Assembly (NCBI GenBank): GCA_014193115.1
Contig: BJHQ01000002.1
Coordinates: forward strand, 72,815 to 136,814
Length of the DNA: 64,000 bases
Direction: 5' to 3'
DNA from: Planctomycetota bacterium
Lineage (GTDB): Bacteria > Planctomycetota > UBA11346
Program-made: the position numbers and the translations under genes
Shown here: one piece after another, positions 50,980 through 60,162 of the stretch
Numbering within the stretch: the stretch's first letter is position 1
How the letters are laid out: the number at the start of each line of letters is the position of its first letter
Notes under the pieces: model-generated
Database searches by the model: none
Seen by the model: only the letters and a program-made list of their open reading frames with translations
What the model was told of the DNA's origin: nothing

Positions 50980-53742
50980 TCAGCCCGTCGTGCGCAGGGC
51001 GCTGGCGATGGCGTTCACCGACAGCAGCAGTTCAGGCAGCAGGGCGCTGGCGGTTGACTGATCGTCAGTGGCGCGGGCCTGGCGCCACTTGGTCAGGATC
51101 GCCACCTGGTGGCGGTGGAGCGCGGTGAGGGCCTGTTCGCGCAGTGCCAGGGTCTTGACCAGGCGTGGTCGGCGGACGGCCAAGGCGCCGCCGTTCAGGC
51201 GGTCGATGGCGCTGGCGGTGCGGCGGTATTCCTCGGCGATCTGGCCGAAGATCGCATCGCGCACCGATCGGTCGCTGACCATCGCGGCGTAATCGCCCAT
51301 CCGGTCGAGGCTGGCTTCGCACAGGCTCGATTCGATGTTGGCCAGGCAATAATGCAGGAACGGCCATTTCCGCTGGCTGCTGCGGAGCAATTCCCAAGCT
51401 GCCGGATCGTCGCGCTCCAACGCTTCAAGCGCCGAGCCGACGCCGTACCAGCCGGGCAGGTAATGGCGCGACTGGTTCCACGAGAACACCCACGGGATCG
51501 CGCGCAGGTCGGCCAGGGTGCGGCGGCCGGTGCGCCGCGCCGGGCGGCTGCCGATGAACGCCTGTTCCAGCGCGTCGATCGGCGTCGCCTCGCTGAAATA
51601 CGCCATGAATCCTTCGGCGTTCAGCAAGGCTTCGTAGATCTTCCGGCTGCTTGCTGCGAGCCGTTCGACCACCGCCTCGACCTCGCGGTGGTCGATGGCC
51701 GGGCCGCGATGGCGCAGGGACACCGCGGCGGTGCCGGCGGTGAGCAGTTCCAGGTGGTGGGTGGCGGTGATCAGGTTGGCGTATTTCTGGGCGATGGTCT
51801 CGCCCTGCTCGGTCAGGCGCAGATCGCCGTGGAGCGAGCCATGGGGCAGCGATTCCAGGAACCGGTGGGTCGGGCCGGCGCCGCGGCTGACGGTTCCACC
51901 GCGTCCATGGAAGAAACGGATGCGCACGCCTTCGCTGGCGGTGGTGGCGGCGAGCGTCTCCTGGGCGCGGTGCAGGCCCCATAGGCTGGCGAGGATGCCG
52001 CCATCTTTGCACGAATCGCTGTAACCGAGCATGACCTGCTGGGTTGGCGGCCGGCCATCGGAGGATTGCAGGCGCAGGCTGCGCCGGGTCACGCCATGGC
52101 GCAAAAAGGCCCGGAGAATGTCCTGGCTGCCGCGCAGATCGTCGATGGTCTCGAACAATGGGACCACCGGCTGTTCACAGGCCAGGCCAGCCCCGAGTTC
52201 GCCAGCATCATCGATCCAGCGGACCAGGCCCGCCTCCCGGGCAAGCACATAGACCCCGAGCAGATCCGACAGGCTGCGGGTCATGCTGACGATCAGGGCG
52301 CCCAAGCCGTCGTGGCCGTGGCGGGTGCGATAAGCGGCCGCGGCGCGCAGAGCCTCAAGCACCGTGCCGGCCTCAGCGCCGACCGTCGCCTCGGGATGGG
52401 TCAGGGGCCGCGGGGTGCGCAGCTCGCTGTCGAGCAGGGCCAGGCGGTCCTTTTCGCTCCACTGGGCATAGCCGGCGGCGTCGATGCCGGCGGCGGTGAG
52501 CAGCTGGGCCAGCGCCTTGTCATGCATCGCGCTGTTCTGGCGCAGATCGAGCACCGCCAGGTGGAAACCGAGGACCTCGACCCCGCGTTCGACCCGGTCG
52601 AGGTCCACCCGGACCAGGCGATGGGCGCCGACCGCCACCAGGGAGCGGCGCAGGACCTGGAGATCATCCAGCAATTGGCCCGGATTCCGGTACCTCGGCA
52701 AGTTCGATCCGCCCGGCTCGGGCAGTCGGGCGGTGAGCAGATTGACGTATTGGCGCCACGGCTCCAACGGATTGCGGTCCAGGGCTCGGCGGCCGTCGTC
52801 ACCCAGGCGTTCGGCCAGGGCAGCGATGGCGGCGGCGAAGAACGCTGGCGGATCCTGGCGGCGGACGGTCAGCGCCAGCCGTTCGCCGAGCTGGCGCAGG
52901 TGCGTGCCATGGACTTGCAGCGCGGTGGAGCGCAGTTGCTGCAACGTGTCGGCGGTGACCTGGGCGGTGACCAGGGGATGGCCATCGCGATCGCCGCCGA
53001 CCCAGGTGCCAAAGCGGATCTGGGGCAGGCGCGGGCGCTGGTCGGCGGGGTCGAGGAGGTCCGGAGGCAGCCCAGCGTCGGCCCAGGCGGCGCGCAGCCG
53101 GGCGTCGAGGCGGAACACCGCCTCGGGGAAGACTTCGCGCAGGTAATGCAGCACTCCACGCCGTTCACTCGACAAGTCGGGTTTGGCCAAGCGGATTTCA
53201 CCGGTGCGCCACAGCCGCTCGATGTCGGCGATGATCTCGTCGCGGATCGCGGCCTGTTCGGCCGGGGTCCACATGCTGTTCTCGCGTTTGACCAGCAGCA
53301 GGTACAGATCGCGGTGCTGTTGCAGCACCGTCGAGCGCTTGGCCTCGGTGGGATGGGCGGTCAGCACCGGCTCGACCCGCACCTGGCTCAGCCCTTCGGC
53401 TATGGCCTGGGGCGAGTGGCCGGCCGCCTGGAGCCCCTTCAGCGAATGCCCGAACAGGCCGGATTCGGCGCACATCCCTTGCTGGGATTCGCGCAGGCGG
53501 CGGGCCTGGGCGGCGGCGTTCTCCTCGACCATGTTGAGCAGCTGGAACGCGATCGACAGGGCGGCGACGTGCTTGAGGGTCAGCTCACCATCGTCTGGTG
53601 GTCGAGTCCCGACCCACGGCAGGCGGGCCGCGATGCCCGGTTCGCCCTGCTCGATCAGCACCTGTTGGAAGCAGCCGAGCAGGAAGGTCAGATCGCGGTC
53701 GACCTTGTCGAAGGCGAATGCAAGAACCGGATCTTCAGCCAT
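50980..53742 (-). CDS. ppc: Phosphoenolpyruvate carboxylase
   Basis: The start at 53742 (MAEDPVLAFAFDKVDRDLTF) gives 920 residues, within the bacterial range; the longer open frame upstream is unsupported. The enzyme adds bicarbonate to PEP to make oxaloacetate, feeding the TCA cycle. Signature segments are in place: VEPVLTAHPTEAKRSTVLQQ with the catalytic His, GGDRDGHP-type loop (WVGGDRDGHPLVTAQV), MLGYSDSCKDGGILASLWGL, RIRFFHGRGGTVSRGAGPT with the glycine loop, and FSWNQSRHYLPGWYGVGSAL. The C-terminus is ALRTTG rather than the common QNTG but keeps the terminal Gly. It lacks the plant-type N-terminal phosphorylation serine. Regulation cannot be read from sequence. Confidence 0.95.
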   Translation of the reverse strand: MAEDPVLAFAFDKVDRDLTFLLGCFQQVLIEQGEPGIAARLPWVGTRPPDDGELTLKHVAALSIAFQLLNMVEENAAAQARRLRESQQGMCAESGLFGHSLKGLQAAGHSPQAIAEGLSQVRVEPVLTAHPTEAKRSTVLQQHRDLYLLLVKRENSMWTPAEQAAIRDEIIADIERLWRTGEIRLAKPDLSSERRGVLHYLREVFPEAVFRLDARLRAAWADAGLPPDLLDPADQRPRLPQIRFGTWVGGDRDGHPLVTAQVTADTLQQLRSTALQVHGTHLRQLGERLALTVRRQDPPAFFAAAIAALAERLGDDGRRALDRNPLEPWRQYVNLLTARLPEPGGSNLPRYRNPGQLLDDLQVLRRSLVAVGAHRLVRVDLDRVERGVEVLGFHLAVLDLRQNSAMHDKALAQLLTAAGIDAAGYAQWSEKDRLALLDSELRTPRPLTHPEATVGAEAGTVLEALRAAAAYRTRHGHDGLGALIVSMTRSLSDLLGVYVLAREAGLVRWIDDAGELGAGLACEQPVVPLFETIDDLRGSQDILRAFLRHGVTRRSLRLQSSDGRPPTQQVMLGYSDSCKDGGILASLWGLHRAQETLAATTASEGVRIRFFHGRGGTVSRGAGPTHRFLESLPHGSLHGDLRLTEQGETIAQKYANLITATHHLELLTAGTAAVSLRHRGPAIDHREVEAVVERLAASSRKIYEALLNAEGFMAYFSEATPIDALEQAFIGSRPARRTGRRTLADLRAIPWVFSWNQSRHYLPGWYGVGSALEALERDDPAAWELLRSSQRKWPFLHYCLANIESSLCEASLDRMGDYAAMVSDRSVRDAIFGQIAEEYRRTASAIDRLNGGALAVRRPRLVKTLALREQALTALHRHQVAILTKWRQARATDDQSTASALLPELLLSVNAIASALRTTG

Positions 53743-53948
53743 GGGGGCGAGGCTGGGACGGAACCGGATCGCGCAAGAGCTACCAGTTCGACCGTTCGGT
53801 GGTCCGGTTTGCGTCCCGCTCAGGGGGCAGTCGGGGGTGCCTGGTGGCGCATTGCCGCCGAAACCAGCCGGCACCATGTGGCGCGCCAGATCTCCGGCCT
53901 ATCGGCTCAGGCATGGCCCTGGCGGCCCTGCCGCAGACATTCCCAGCC

Positions 53949-54596
53949 ATGCGCCTCGTCCCGTTCCTGCTCGTCCCCGCCCTGATGCTGAGCGGATGCA
54001 TTTCGTCGACCGGCAGATCCACCGATCCTGGCCGCGGCCTGGGCGCCACCGCCGAGGAACAGCAGAAGAACGAGGCCGAGACCAGGGCCGACATCGCCAT
54101 CCTGTCTGCCGGAAAAACGCCTGATGATCCTGACGCCAGCGCTGCCTGCGACCAGGCCCGGGAGCGCCTGATCGCCCGCGGTTCGACCATCGAATCGCTG
54201 GTGTGGGAGGCCCTGATCAGCTCGCCCGATTGGGGCGTGCGTCTGGGCTGCGTCGAGGTCCTCCAGGCCATCGGCACCCGGGCCAGTGTGGAGAAACTGA
54301 TGGCGGTGCTCGACGATCCCGAACCGCTGGTGGCCTTCCACGCCGACGTGACCTTGCGGGTGATGTTCGACCACCGCGAAATCCCCACCGCCGGCCAGCC
54401 GATCGGGTCCAATCAACTGCCGCCGGTGCCGGTGCGGCCGGCCACCGACAATGATCCGGAGGCCGACCGCAAGCTGTGGGCCGCATGGCATGCCCAATAC
54501 GCCAAGCTGCTCCGCGCCGCCTGGGAAGATTGGTGGAAGACCGCGAAATCACGGGCGATCCTCGATCCGAGCATCACCAGGAAGTCAGCGCGCTGA
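53949..54596 (+). CDS. Lipoprotein with HEAT-like repeat domain
   Basis: ATG 53949 (MRLVPFLLVPALMLSGCISS) gives a 215-residue lipoprotein with lipobox LMLSGC; the longer open frames upstream lack a ribosome site and overlap the ppc region. After a charged segment (EEQQKNEAETRADIAILSAG) residues about 60-140 form HEAT-like helices (SPDWGVRLGCVEVLQAIGTR, LMAVLDDPEPLVAFHADVTL). The C-terminal part (WHAQYAKLLRAAWEDWWKTA) is aromatic and helical. It should be anchored in a membrane on the periplasmic side as a protein-binding scaffold. It is divergent from ppc and convergent with cysE. Confidence 0.7.
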   Translation: MRLVPFLLVPALMLSGCISSTGRSTDPGRGLGATAEEQQKNEAETRADIAILSAGKTPDDPDASAACDQARERLIARGSTIESLVWEALISSPDWGVRLGCVEVLQAIGTRASVEKLMAVLDDPEPLVAFHADVTLRVMFDHREIPTAGQPIGSNQLPPVPVRPATDNDPEADRKLWAAWHAQYAKLLRAAWEDWWKTAKSRAILDPSITRKSAR

Positions 54597-54609
54597 ACGC
54601 TCCGCGAGC

Positions 54610-55497
54610 TCAGCTCCGGCGCTGGCGGACCGCGAGCTGGGTCTCCGGGTCCTTCAAGGTGACCACGCTGCGCGCGGGGACGCTGCGGGTCAGCCAGACA
54701 TTGCCGCCGATGACGCTGTGGGCGCCGATCACGGTGTCGCCGCCGAGGATCGTGGCCCCGGGATACACCGTCACGTGGTCTTCGAGATCGGGATGGCGCT
54801 TGTTCGACTGGCCGCGCAGCAGGTCGCCATGATCGTCCCTGACCAGCGGATTCCAGGCGCCCAGAGTCACGCCGTGATACAGCACGCAGTGTGCACCGAT
54901 CTGGCTGGTCTCACCGATCACCACACCGGTGCCGTGATCGATGAAGAACGACGGACCGATGGCAGCTCCGGGATGGATATCGATGCCGGTCCGGCCGTGG
55001 ACCACCTCGGTCATCATCCGCGGCACGATCGGTATGCCGAGCCGGTACAGCCGGTGGGCGAAGCGCTGCACCGCCAGGGCCTCGATGCAGGGATAGCCGA
55101 GGATGATGGTGGCGCGGTCGGCGGCGGCCGGGTCGTTGGCGAAGGCGGCATCGACATCGCTGAGCAGCAAGGCCCGCACAGGTTCAAGCTCAGCCAGGGC
55201 GGCGGCCACCAGGTCGTCCGCCGACCGTCCGGGCGAACCGACCAGCAAGGCGGAATACGCTTCGGCACCGGCGACCGCCTGGCCGAGCAGCGCCTGCAAG
55301 CGGTCGAGGTCCGCCGCGACCACCGTCGGCAGGTCGACCCGCTGCACTGGCGCGAAGAACCCAGGGAAAAACAGGCGCAGCAGCAGTCCGCAGACTTCGG
55401 TGATGGCTGATCGCGCGGGCAGGGCCGGATGATCGGCAGCGTCATTGCAGCCGCCATCGGCATAGGCGGCGAGCAGCCGCTCGGCGAGTTCGCTCAT
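54610..55497 (-). CDS. cysE: Serine O-acetyltransferase
   Basis: The start at 55497 (MSELAERLLAAYADGGCNDA) overlaps the M48 protease stop by 4 bases and gives 295 residues. The enzyme acetylates serine from acetyl-CoA as the first step of cysteine synthesis. The N-terminal half is helical and the C-terminal half is a left-handed beta helix of hexapeptide repeats: IDIHPGAAIGPSFFIDHGTG (catalytic His), VVIGETSQIGAHCVLYHGVT, and VTVYPGATILGGDTVIGAHS. The final GGNVWLTRSVPARSVV is usual for this family. The plant/EpsC-like long form matches the length. The protein is cytoplasmic and often binds cysteine synthase by its C-terminus. It is coupled to the upstream protease. Confidence 0.87.
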   Translation of the reverse strand: MSELAERLLAAYADGGCNDAADHPALPARSAITEVCGLLLRLFFPGFFAPVQRVDLPTVVAADLDRLQALLGQAVAGAEAYSALLVGSPGRSADDLVAAALAELEPVRALLLSDVDAAFANDPAAADRATIILGYPCIEALAVQRFAHRLYRLGIPIVPRMMTEVVHGRTGIDIHPGAAIGPSFFIDHGTGVVIGETSQIGAHCVLYHGVTLGAWNPLVRDDHGDLLRGQSNKRHPDLEDHVTVYPGATILGGDTVIGAHSVIGGNVWLTRSVPARSVVTLKDPETQLAVRQRRS

Positions 55498-57458
55498 GGC
55501 GTTGCCGGCCGGACCTTCGGTGCGACCTGGGGATCCCATTCCATCGGCAGGGGGGCCGGGGCGACCTCCGGCGGCAGGGTCCGGTTGCTCTCGGCGGTGT
55601 TGCGGCGATGCCGGTACAACTCCCTGATCCGGTTCGACTCCTTGGAGGTCTCTCCAGTGATCCCGGCCAAGGCCCGGTCGAAGGCCTCTTTGGCCCGCTG
55701 CCAGTCCCCCGAACGGAACCGGATGCAGCCAACGGTGTCCCAGAGGCCGTGATCGGCCCGCTGCTTCAATGCTGATTCGAGCCGGGGCAGGATGGCGATG
55801 GCCGCTTGCAGGTCCTTGGGATCGGTAACCTCGTTGCCCGCCACCAGCAGATAGGCCAGCAGATTATCGAGCTGCAAATCGAGATCGTGATCGCCGGTGC
55901 TGACCGCTTGCAGCGCCTCAAGCCGGTGGCGATAGCGCCAACCCCGTCGGAGATCCGCAGTGATTTCCTCGGTAGCGAAGATCAGGACCATCACGCCAGC
56001 AAGCTGGCGGCGCTGATAGCCGTTGGCCCCCGCATACCACTGGCGCAGCCCGTCGATCCGGCCCGAATCGGCATCGATGATCGCCTTGGCCAGCAACGGA
56101 TCGTCATTTTTCATCGCCGCCAAGGCCGCGATCGGATCCGAGCGCGCGCCGCTCAGGGGATCGAGGACATAGGCGACCGCCAATGCTGCGGCGAGCGAGA
56201 TGGTGAAGGTCAGCAGAAGGGTGCGGATGGACTGCACGTAGTCGTGGTGCCGGGCGGCGAGGTCAGGAATGCGTTCGGCGTGGTCGAGGAAGTCGATCCG
56301 CTCGGCGATGCTGTGGTGGCGCCAGCTCGGGGCATCTTCGCGTTGCCCAGCCGCCCGGGCAACCGCCCGCAGGGCCTGTTGCATCGCCTGCGGCTCGCCG
56401 GCCAGGTCGGCTCCGGCCAAGTCAGCCTGGCGCTCACAGGCCCGGCTGATCCAGCCGAAGGTGAAGCGCCACAGCACGGCCACCGCCGCGATCAGCAAGG
56501 CCAACTCGACCAGACCGCGATTTGCCTGGGCCCAGGCCGAACTGGCGAGCATCGGCTCGACCGCCTGGTGGACCGCGAACATCGCCAGCAAGCTCGCCAT
56601 GGCGAACAGCAGGTAGATCCACAGGTGGCCATGTCGGGCATGGCCCAGCTCATGCCCGAGCACCGCCAGCACCTGGCGGCGTTCAAGATCGCGGAGCAGA
56701 TCGTCGGTGAACAGCACCCAGCGCATGCGCGGGAGGACGCCGACCAGCGCCGCGTTGTGCATCCGCCCGCCCGGCACCGGCCAGCGCAGCAGGCCAGCGA
56801 CCGGGACCCCGGCCCGCTCGCAGGCTGCGCTCAGGTCATCGTGGAGCGAACCGGATTCCATCGGCCGCGCGCCCCACATCCGCACCAGGGCCAGCGGCAT
56901 CACCGTCACGACCACCAGCGCAAAGGCCAAGGATCCTGCGAAATTGCTGAAATCCATCCATCCGGATTCGGCCAGCCACGATTCGATCGGCGTCCATTTG
57001 GCGAAAGCCACCGATCCGTCGACCACCGGCAGGGCGATCAGCAGCGGCAGCAACGCGAAGCGCAGGTGGTGAAGCACCAACCCGACGCGGCTCCATGGAA
57101 TTCCAGTGGTCCGCGCAACAGCCGGGGCGGTGGTGAACCACCAGGCGATCAGGCCGAGCAGCCACGGCGACAGCGCCAGGCAATACGACGGCGCCAGGGT
57201 GCCGATGCCGACGCCGTGTACCAACCAAGCCAGCCACACAAGCTGCCCGGTCTGCACCGCGGTTTCCATCCGATCCAGCCAGATCCCCGGCAGCCGTCGC
57301 CAGATCAGGTCGGCAACGGTGCCGAGTACCGCCCAGAACAGGACGCCGCCGCCCATCCACGCCAAGGCCAGCGACCACGAAGGGGGCACGCCGCCCTGGA
57401 CCCGGGCCGCCGATTCGACGATGGCTAAAGCCAATAACAGTGGGATCAGACCGGGCAT
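55494..57458 (-). CDS. M48-family membrane metalloprotease
   Basis: The 654-residue protein starts MPGLIPLLLALAIVESAARV and has several hydrophobic segments in its first 200 residues (FWAVLGTVADLI, LAPSYCLALSPWLLGLIAWW, LALVVVTVMPLALV-type), so it is an inner-membrane protein. The zinc motif HELGH (VLAVLGHELGHARHGHLWIY) with its catalytic Glu, and a downstream ERQADLAGADLAG as a third zinc ligand region, mark an M48/Ste24-like peptidase. A further transmembrane segment (LLLTFTISLAAALAVAYVLD) and a TPR-like cytoplasmic or periplasmic tail (DWQRAKEAFDRALAGITGET) follow. It may process membrane proteins or remove misfolded ones. Its stop overlaps the cysE start. Confidence 0.85.
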   Translation of the reverse strand: MPGLIPLLLALAIVESAARVQGGVPPSWSLALAWMGGGVLFWAVLGTVADLIWRRLPGIWLDRMETAVQTGQLVWLAWLVHGVGIGTLAPSYCLALSPWLLGLIAWWFTTAPAVARTTGIPWSRVGLVLHHLRFALLPLLIALPVVDGSVAFAKWTPIESWLAESGWMDFSNFAGSLAFALVVVTVMPLALVRMWGARPMESGSLHDDLSAACERAGVPVAGLLRWPVPGGRMHNAALVGVLPRMRWVLFTDDLLRDLERRQVLAVLGHELGHARHGHLWIYLLFAMASLLAMFAVHQAVEPMLASSAWAQANRGLVELALLIAAVAVLWRFTFGWISRACERQADLAGADLAGEPQAMQQALRAVARAAGQREDAPSWRHHSIAERIDFLDHAERIPDLAARHHDYVQSIRTLLLTFTISLAAALAVAYVLDPLSGARSDPIAALAAMKNDDPLLAKAIIDADSGRIDGLRQWYAGANGYQRRQLAGVMVLIFATEEITADLRRGWRYRHRLEALQAVSTGDHDLDLQLDNLLAYLLVAGNEVTDPKDLQAAIAILPRLESALKQRADHGLWDTVGCIRFRSGDWQRAKEAFDRALAGITGETSKESNRIRELYRHRRNTAESNRTLPPEVAPAPLPMEWDPQVAPKVRPATP

Positions 57459-57532
57459 GGATCGTCAGATTCGAGGCACGGCGCGAACGGGGCGCTGCGC
57501 CGCTGCGGAAGGGCCTCTGGAAAGGCGTTCTT

Positions 57533-58861
57533 TCACCGTTGTTCCCACTTCTTCAGTTCCGCGACCGTGGCCAGGCTGTGACCGGCGCGGATTTCAGCGG
57601 CGAGGCGTTCTTCACGCTCATGGATGTCGGCGGCGCGATTGGCGACCTCGACCACCTGGGCCGCCGGGATGACGACCAGGCCATCGCCATCGCCGACCAG
57701 CCAATCGCCGGGACGGATGGTCTGACCGCCTGCCGCAACCGGAACATGGAGCACGCCGACACCGCGCGGCTCGCCGGCGTCGGGGCAGACCTTGGTCGAC
57801 CACAGCGCCAGGCTGCCACCAGCGATCTCGCTGACATCGCGGCAAGCACCGCTGATGACCACGCCGCCGAGCTGCTTCTTGGTTGCGGTCAGGGTGGCCA
57901 ATCCGCCCCACAGAGCCGGAAAATCATCGCCGGCGTCGATCACCAGCACGTCGCCAGGACGGCAGGCGTCGATCGCCTGGACCGGCTTCGACCAGTCGCC
58001 GGGTGTGGTCAACACGGTCACCGCCGGGCCGCAAAGATGGGTGCCTGGATTGCGGTTGGTCAGGCCGTGGAGCGCCCCGCCACGATGCATCGCATCCGAC
58101 AGGTTCGGCGTGGAAACTTTGGCGAACACTTCGCGGATGCGGTCGAACCCGAGCCGCTTCGACGCTGCCGGTGAGGCATGCCCCTGGGCGGTGGCGATGG
58201 TCCCCGAGGCGATCGCCGCCAGAACCTGGGCTGCGGCGGCCCGGGGTGAGGGGGCCTTGGTGATGGCGCCGCCGACGATGGCGATGCGGGCTCCGGACGC
58301 GATCGCCCGGGCGACGGTTTCCGCACCCATGCCGCCGGCGCAGGCCACCGGGATCGACACGGCAGCGGCAACTGCCGACAAGGCGGCGAAGGTCGCCTCG
58401 CCTTCGCCCTGCATCTGCTGGTCGATCGGGGTGTGGACGCTGACCAGATCGACACCCAGCGCCGCGACCTCGGCGGCGCGTTTCGCCGGGTCGGCCACCG
58501 CCGCCAGGTCGGCGCAGATCGCTACGCCCAGATGGCGGCCGGCCGAGACGCATTCGCGGAGGGTCGCGTCGGTGGCGGCGGCGAGCACGGTCACGATGTC
58601 GGCGCCGGCCTTGCGGGCGGCTTCCACCTCGGTGCGGCCAGCGTCCATGACCTTCATGTCGGCGATGATCGTCGCTGCGGGAAAACGCTGACGCAGAGCG
58701 CGGACCGCCGCCAAACCTTCGGATTTGATCAGCGGAGTGCCGGCCTCGATCCACGTCAGCCCGGCGGGAACGGCCTCGTCGGCGGTGCGCAGCGCCTGGT
58801 CGAGATTGAGGAAATCAAGGGCGAGCTGGACCGTGGGCGCGGTCGGTGCGGTATAGGGCAT
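57533..58861 (-). CDS. Hexulose-6-phosphate synthase (HPS/UlaD-like) fused to RraA-like domain
   Basis: The start at 58861 (MPYTAPTAPTVQLALDFLNL) gives 442 residues; the longer frame upstream consists of repeat sequence. Residues 1-215 or so are a TIM-barrel of the HPS/KGPDC family: WIEAGTPLIKSEGLAAVRAL, IIADMKVMDAGRTEVEAARK, DLVSVHTPIDQQMQGEG and ACAGGMGAETVARAIASGAR. Residues about 225-442 are RraA-like, with VSTPNLSDAMHRGGALHG, DVLVIDAGDDFPALWGGLAT and GVVISGACRDVSEIAG. This fusion is known from methanogens and some bacteria, where HPS condenses formaldehyde with ribulose 5-phosphate; a sugar-acid decarboxylase role is the alternative. RraA-like parts often act as aldolases. The TIM-barrel isomerase gene lies upstream on the same strand. 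Confidence 0.82.
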   Translation of the reverse strand: MPYTAPTAPTVQLALDFLNLDQALRTADEAVPAGLTWIEAGTPLIKSEGLAAVRALRQRFPAATIIADMKVMDAGRTEVEAARKAGADIVTVLAAATDATLRECVSAGRHLGVAICADLAAVADPAKRAAEVAALGVDLVSVHTPIDQQMQGEGEATFAALSAVAAAVSIPVACAGGMGAETVARAIASGARIAIVGGAITKAPSPRAAAAQVLAAIASGTIATAQGHASPAASKRLGFDRIREVFAKVSTPNLSDAMHRGGALHGLTNRNPGTHLCGPAVTVLTTPGDWSKPVQAIDACRPGDVLVIDAGDDFPALWGGLATLTATKKQLGGVVISGACRDVSEIAGGSLALWSTKVCPDAGEPRGVGVLHVPVAAGGQTIRPGDWLVGDGDGLVVIPAAQVVEVANRAADIHEREERLAAEIRAGHSLATVAELKKWEQR

Positions 58862-59245
58862 GCTGAAGCGAGGATACCCTGGAAGCTCCCGGCGCCAGCT
58901 CGGTTGGTGTGTGGTTCCGCAGGGGAGCGGCCTGAGCTCGCATTTGGTGTGAGCGCCTAGCTCCAGCTCGGCTGGAGCAGGAACCCGGGAGCGCCGAGCG
59001 CCAGCTCGGCTGGAGATTGAGTTTGAGTTGGCCCCTGGGAGCGCCGAGCGCCCGCTCGGCTGGAGCTTGTACTTGAGCTTGTACTTGAGCTTGAGCTTGT
59101 TCTTGATCTTGCCTGTGAGTTCGAGCTTTCGCCGAAGCAGCCTCTTTCGAGCGAGGTCGAAGCCGCGGCAGAAGGCCATTTCCCATGGCAAACCCAACCG
59201 GATGCAAACCAAACTCCTGCCGAGCTGGCGCTCGGCGATCCCAGC
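58862..59245. repeat. Mosaic repeat region between Hps-RraA and isomerase genes
   Basis: This 384-bp gap holds no gene. Between 58870 and 59070 are at least four copies of a CCAGCTCGGCTGGAG-type unit with GGGAGCGCCGAGCGCC blocks, then an AGCTTGTACTTG slippage run (59063-59115), and near 59218 the block GAGCTGGCGCTCGGCG. The palindromic block shared with the insertion in the LD-carboxypeptidase gene identifies a dispersed repeat family. The apparent ORFs across it are the repeats read in frame. Confidence 0.75.
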
Positions 59246-60106
59246 CTATACCGCCGCGAGATAGGCGGCGGCGCACTTCGCGACCAGGGCGTCCTGATCC
59301 TCGGCCCAGTATTTCGTCGAAAAAATTTCGACTTCATTGAAGCCGCGGAAGCCGGCGGACTCGGCCCAGCCGCGGATGGTGCGGATCGGGATGCAGCCTT
59401 CGCCCATGATCCCGCGGTCGTTGAGCATCTCGCTTTGCACCAGCTTCCAGTCGCAGACGTGGAAAGCGTGCAGCCAGCCATGGTGGCCGGCGAGCACCAG
59501 CTCATCCTCCAAGGCGTCGTCCCACCAGATGTGGTAGACGTCGGCGGCGATGCCCACCACCTTGCGATCGACCGCGCTCGATCCGGGCAGTTCCAAGTCG
59601 AATTGCTGGCAGATCCGCCGGGCCTGGGCCATGGTGTTGATCGCACTGCGGTCACCGGCATAGCTCGGATGCAGCGGCTCGATGGCCAACCGCACACCGC
59701 TCGACCGTGCATGGTCGGCGACCGCGGCGATGCCGTCGGCGATCTGCCGGCGGGCCTCGGCCAAGGGCAGACCGGGCACCGCGCCGCAGACCAGCACCAC
59801 CATCGGTGCGCCGATCGCGGCGGCCTCGTCGATCGCCTGGCGATTGTCAGCGATGGCCTTTTCCCGCCCGGCCCGGTCAACGGCGGGGAAGAACCCGCCA
59901 CGGCACAGCGCAGTCACAGTCAGTCCCGATGCACGCAGCAGCTTGGCTCCGGCGTCGATCCCGGCGGCCTGCAAATGCTGACGCCAGACAGTGATGCCGG
60001 GGATGCCGGCGCGACGATAGCCGTCCACCGCCTGGGCCAGGCTCCACGGCTTGGTGGTCATGGTGTGGAGCGAGCAGCGGGAGAGGTCAGTGAGGGGGGC
60101 GGGCAT
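59246..60106 (-). CDS. TIM-barrel sugar isomerase/epimerase-like protein
   Basis: The start at 60106 (MPAPLTDLSRCSLHTMTTKP) gives 286 residues, typical of the AP-endonuclease-2 / xylose-isomerase-like family; the longer frame upstream is repeat sequence. Segments such as GITVWRQHLQAAGIDAGAKL, ASGLTVTALCRGGFFPAVDR, RLAIEPLHPSYAGDRSAINT (metal-binding Glu and His) and GIAADVYHIWWDDALEDELV fit an enzyme that binds a divalent metal on the barrel. These enzymes isomerise or epimerise sugars or sugar acids. It lies upstream of the Hps-RraA fusion on the same strand, so both may act on one sugar or formaldehyde-related pathway. The substrate cannot be read. Confidence 0.8.
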   Translation of the reverse strand: MPAPLTDLSRCSLHTMTTKPWSLAQAVDGYRRAGIPGITVWRQHLQAAGIDAGAKLLRASGLTVTALCRGGFFPAVDRAGREKAIADNRQAIDEAAAIGAPMVVLVCGAVPGLPLAEARRQIADGIAAVADHARSSGVRLAIEPLHPSYAGDRSAINTMAQARRICQQFDLELPGSSAVDRKVVGIAADVYHIWWDDALEDELVLAGHHGWLHAFHVCDWKLVQSEMLNDRGIMGEGCIPIRTIRGWAESAGFRGFNEVEIFSTKYWAEDQDALVAKCAAAYLAAV

Positions 60107-60162
60107 GGCGGGGCCAGGGTTGGGAAATGGCGCGCGGCGCAATCCATCACTTGTGCCAGCTC

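Noticed and set aside
58957..59901. Long minus-strand ORF with PAELALGAP and SRAGARRS segments
   Set aside because: It runs antisense-frame across the isomerase gene and reads the repeat region in frame; no family similarity and no ribosome site.
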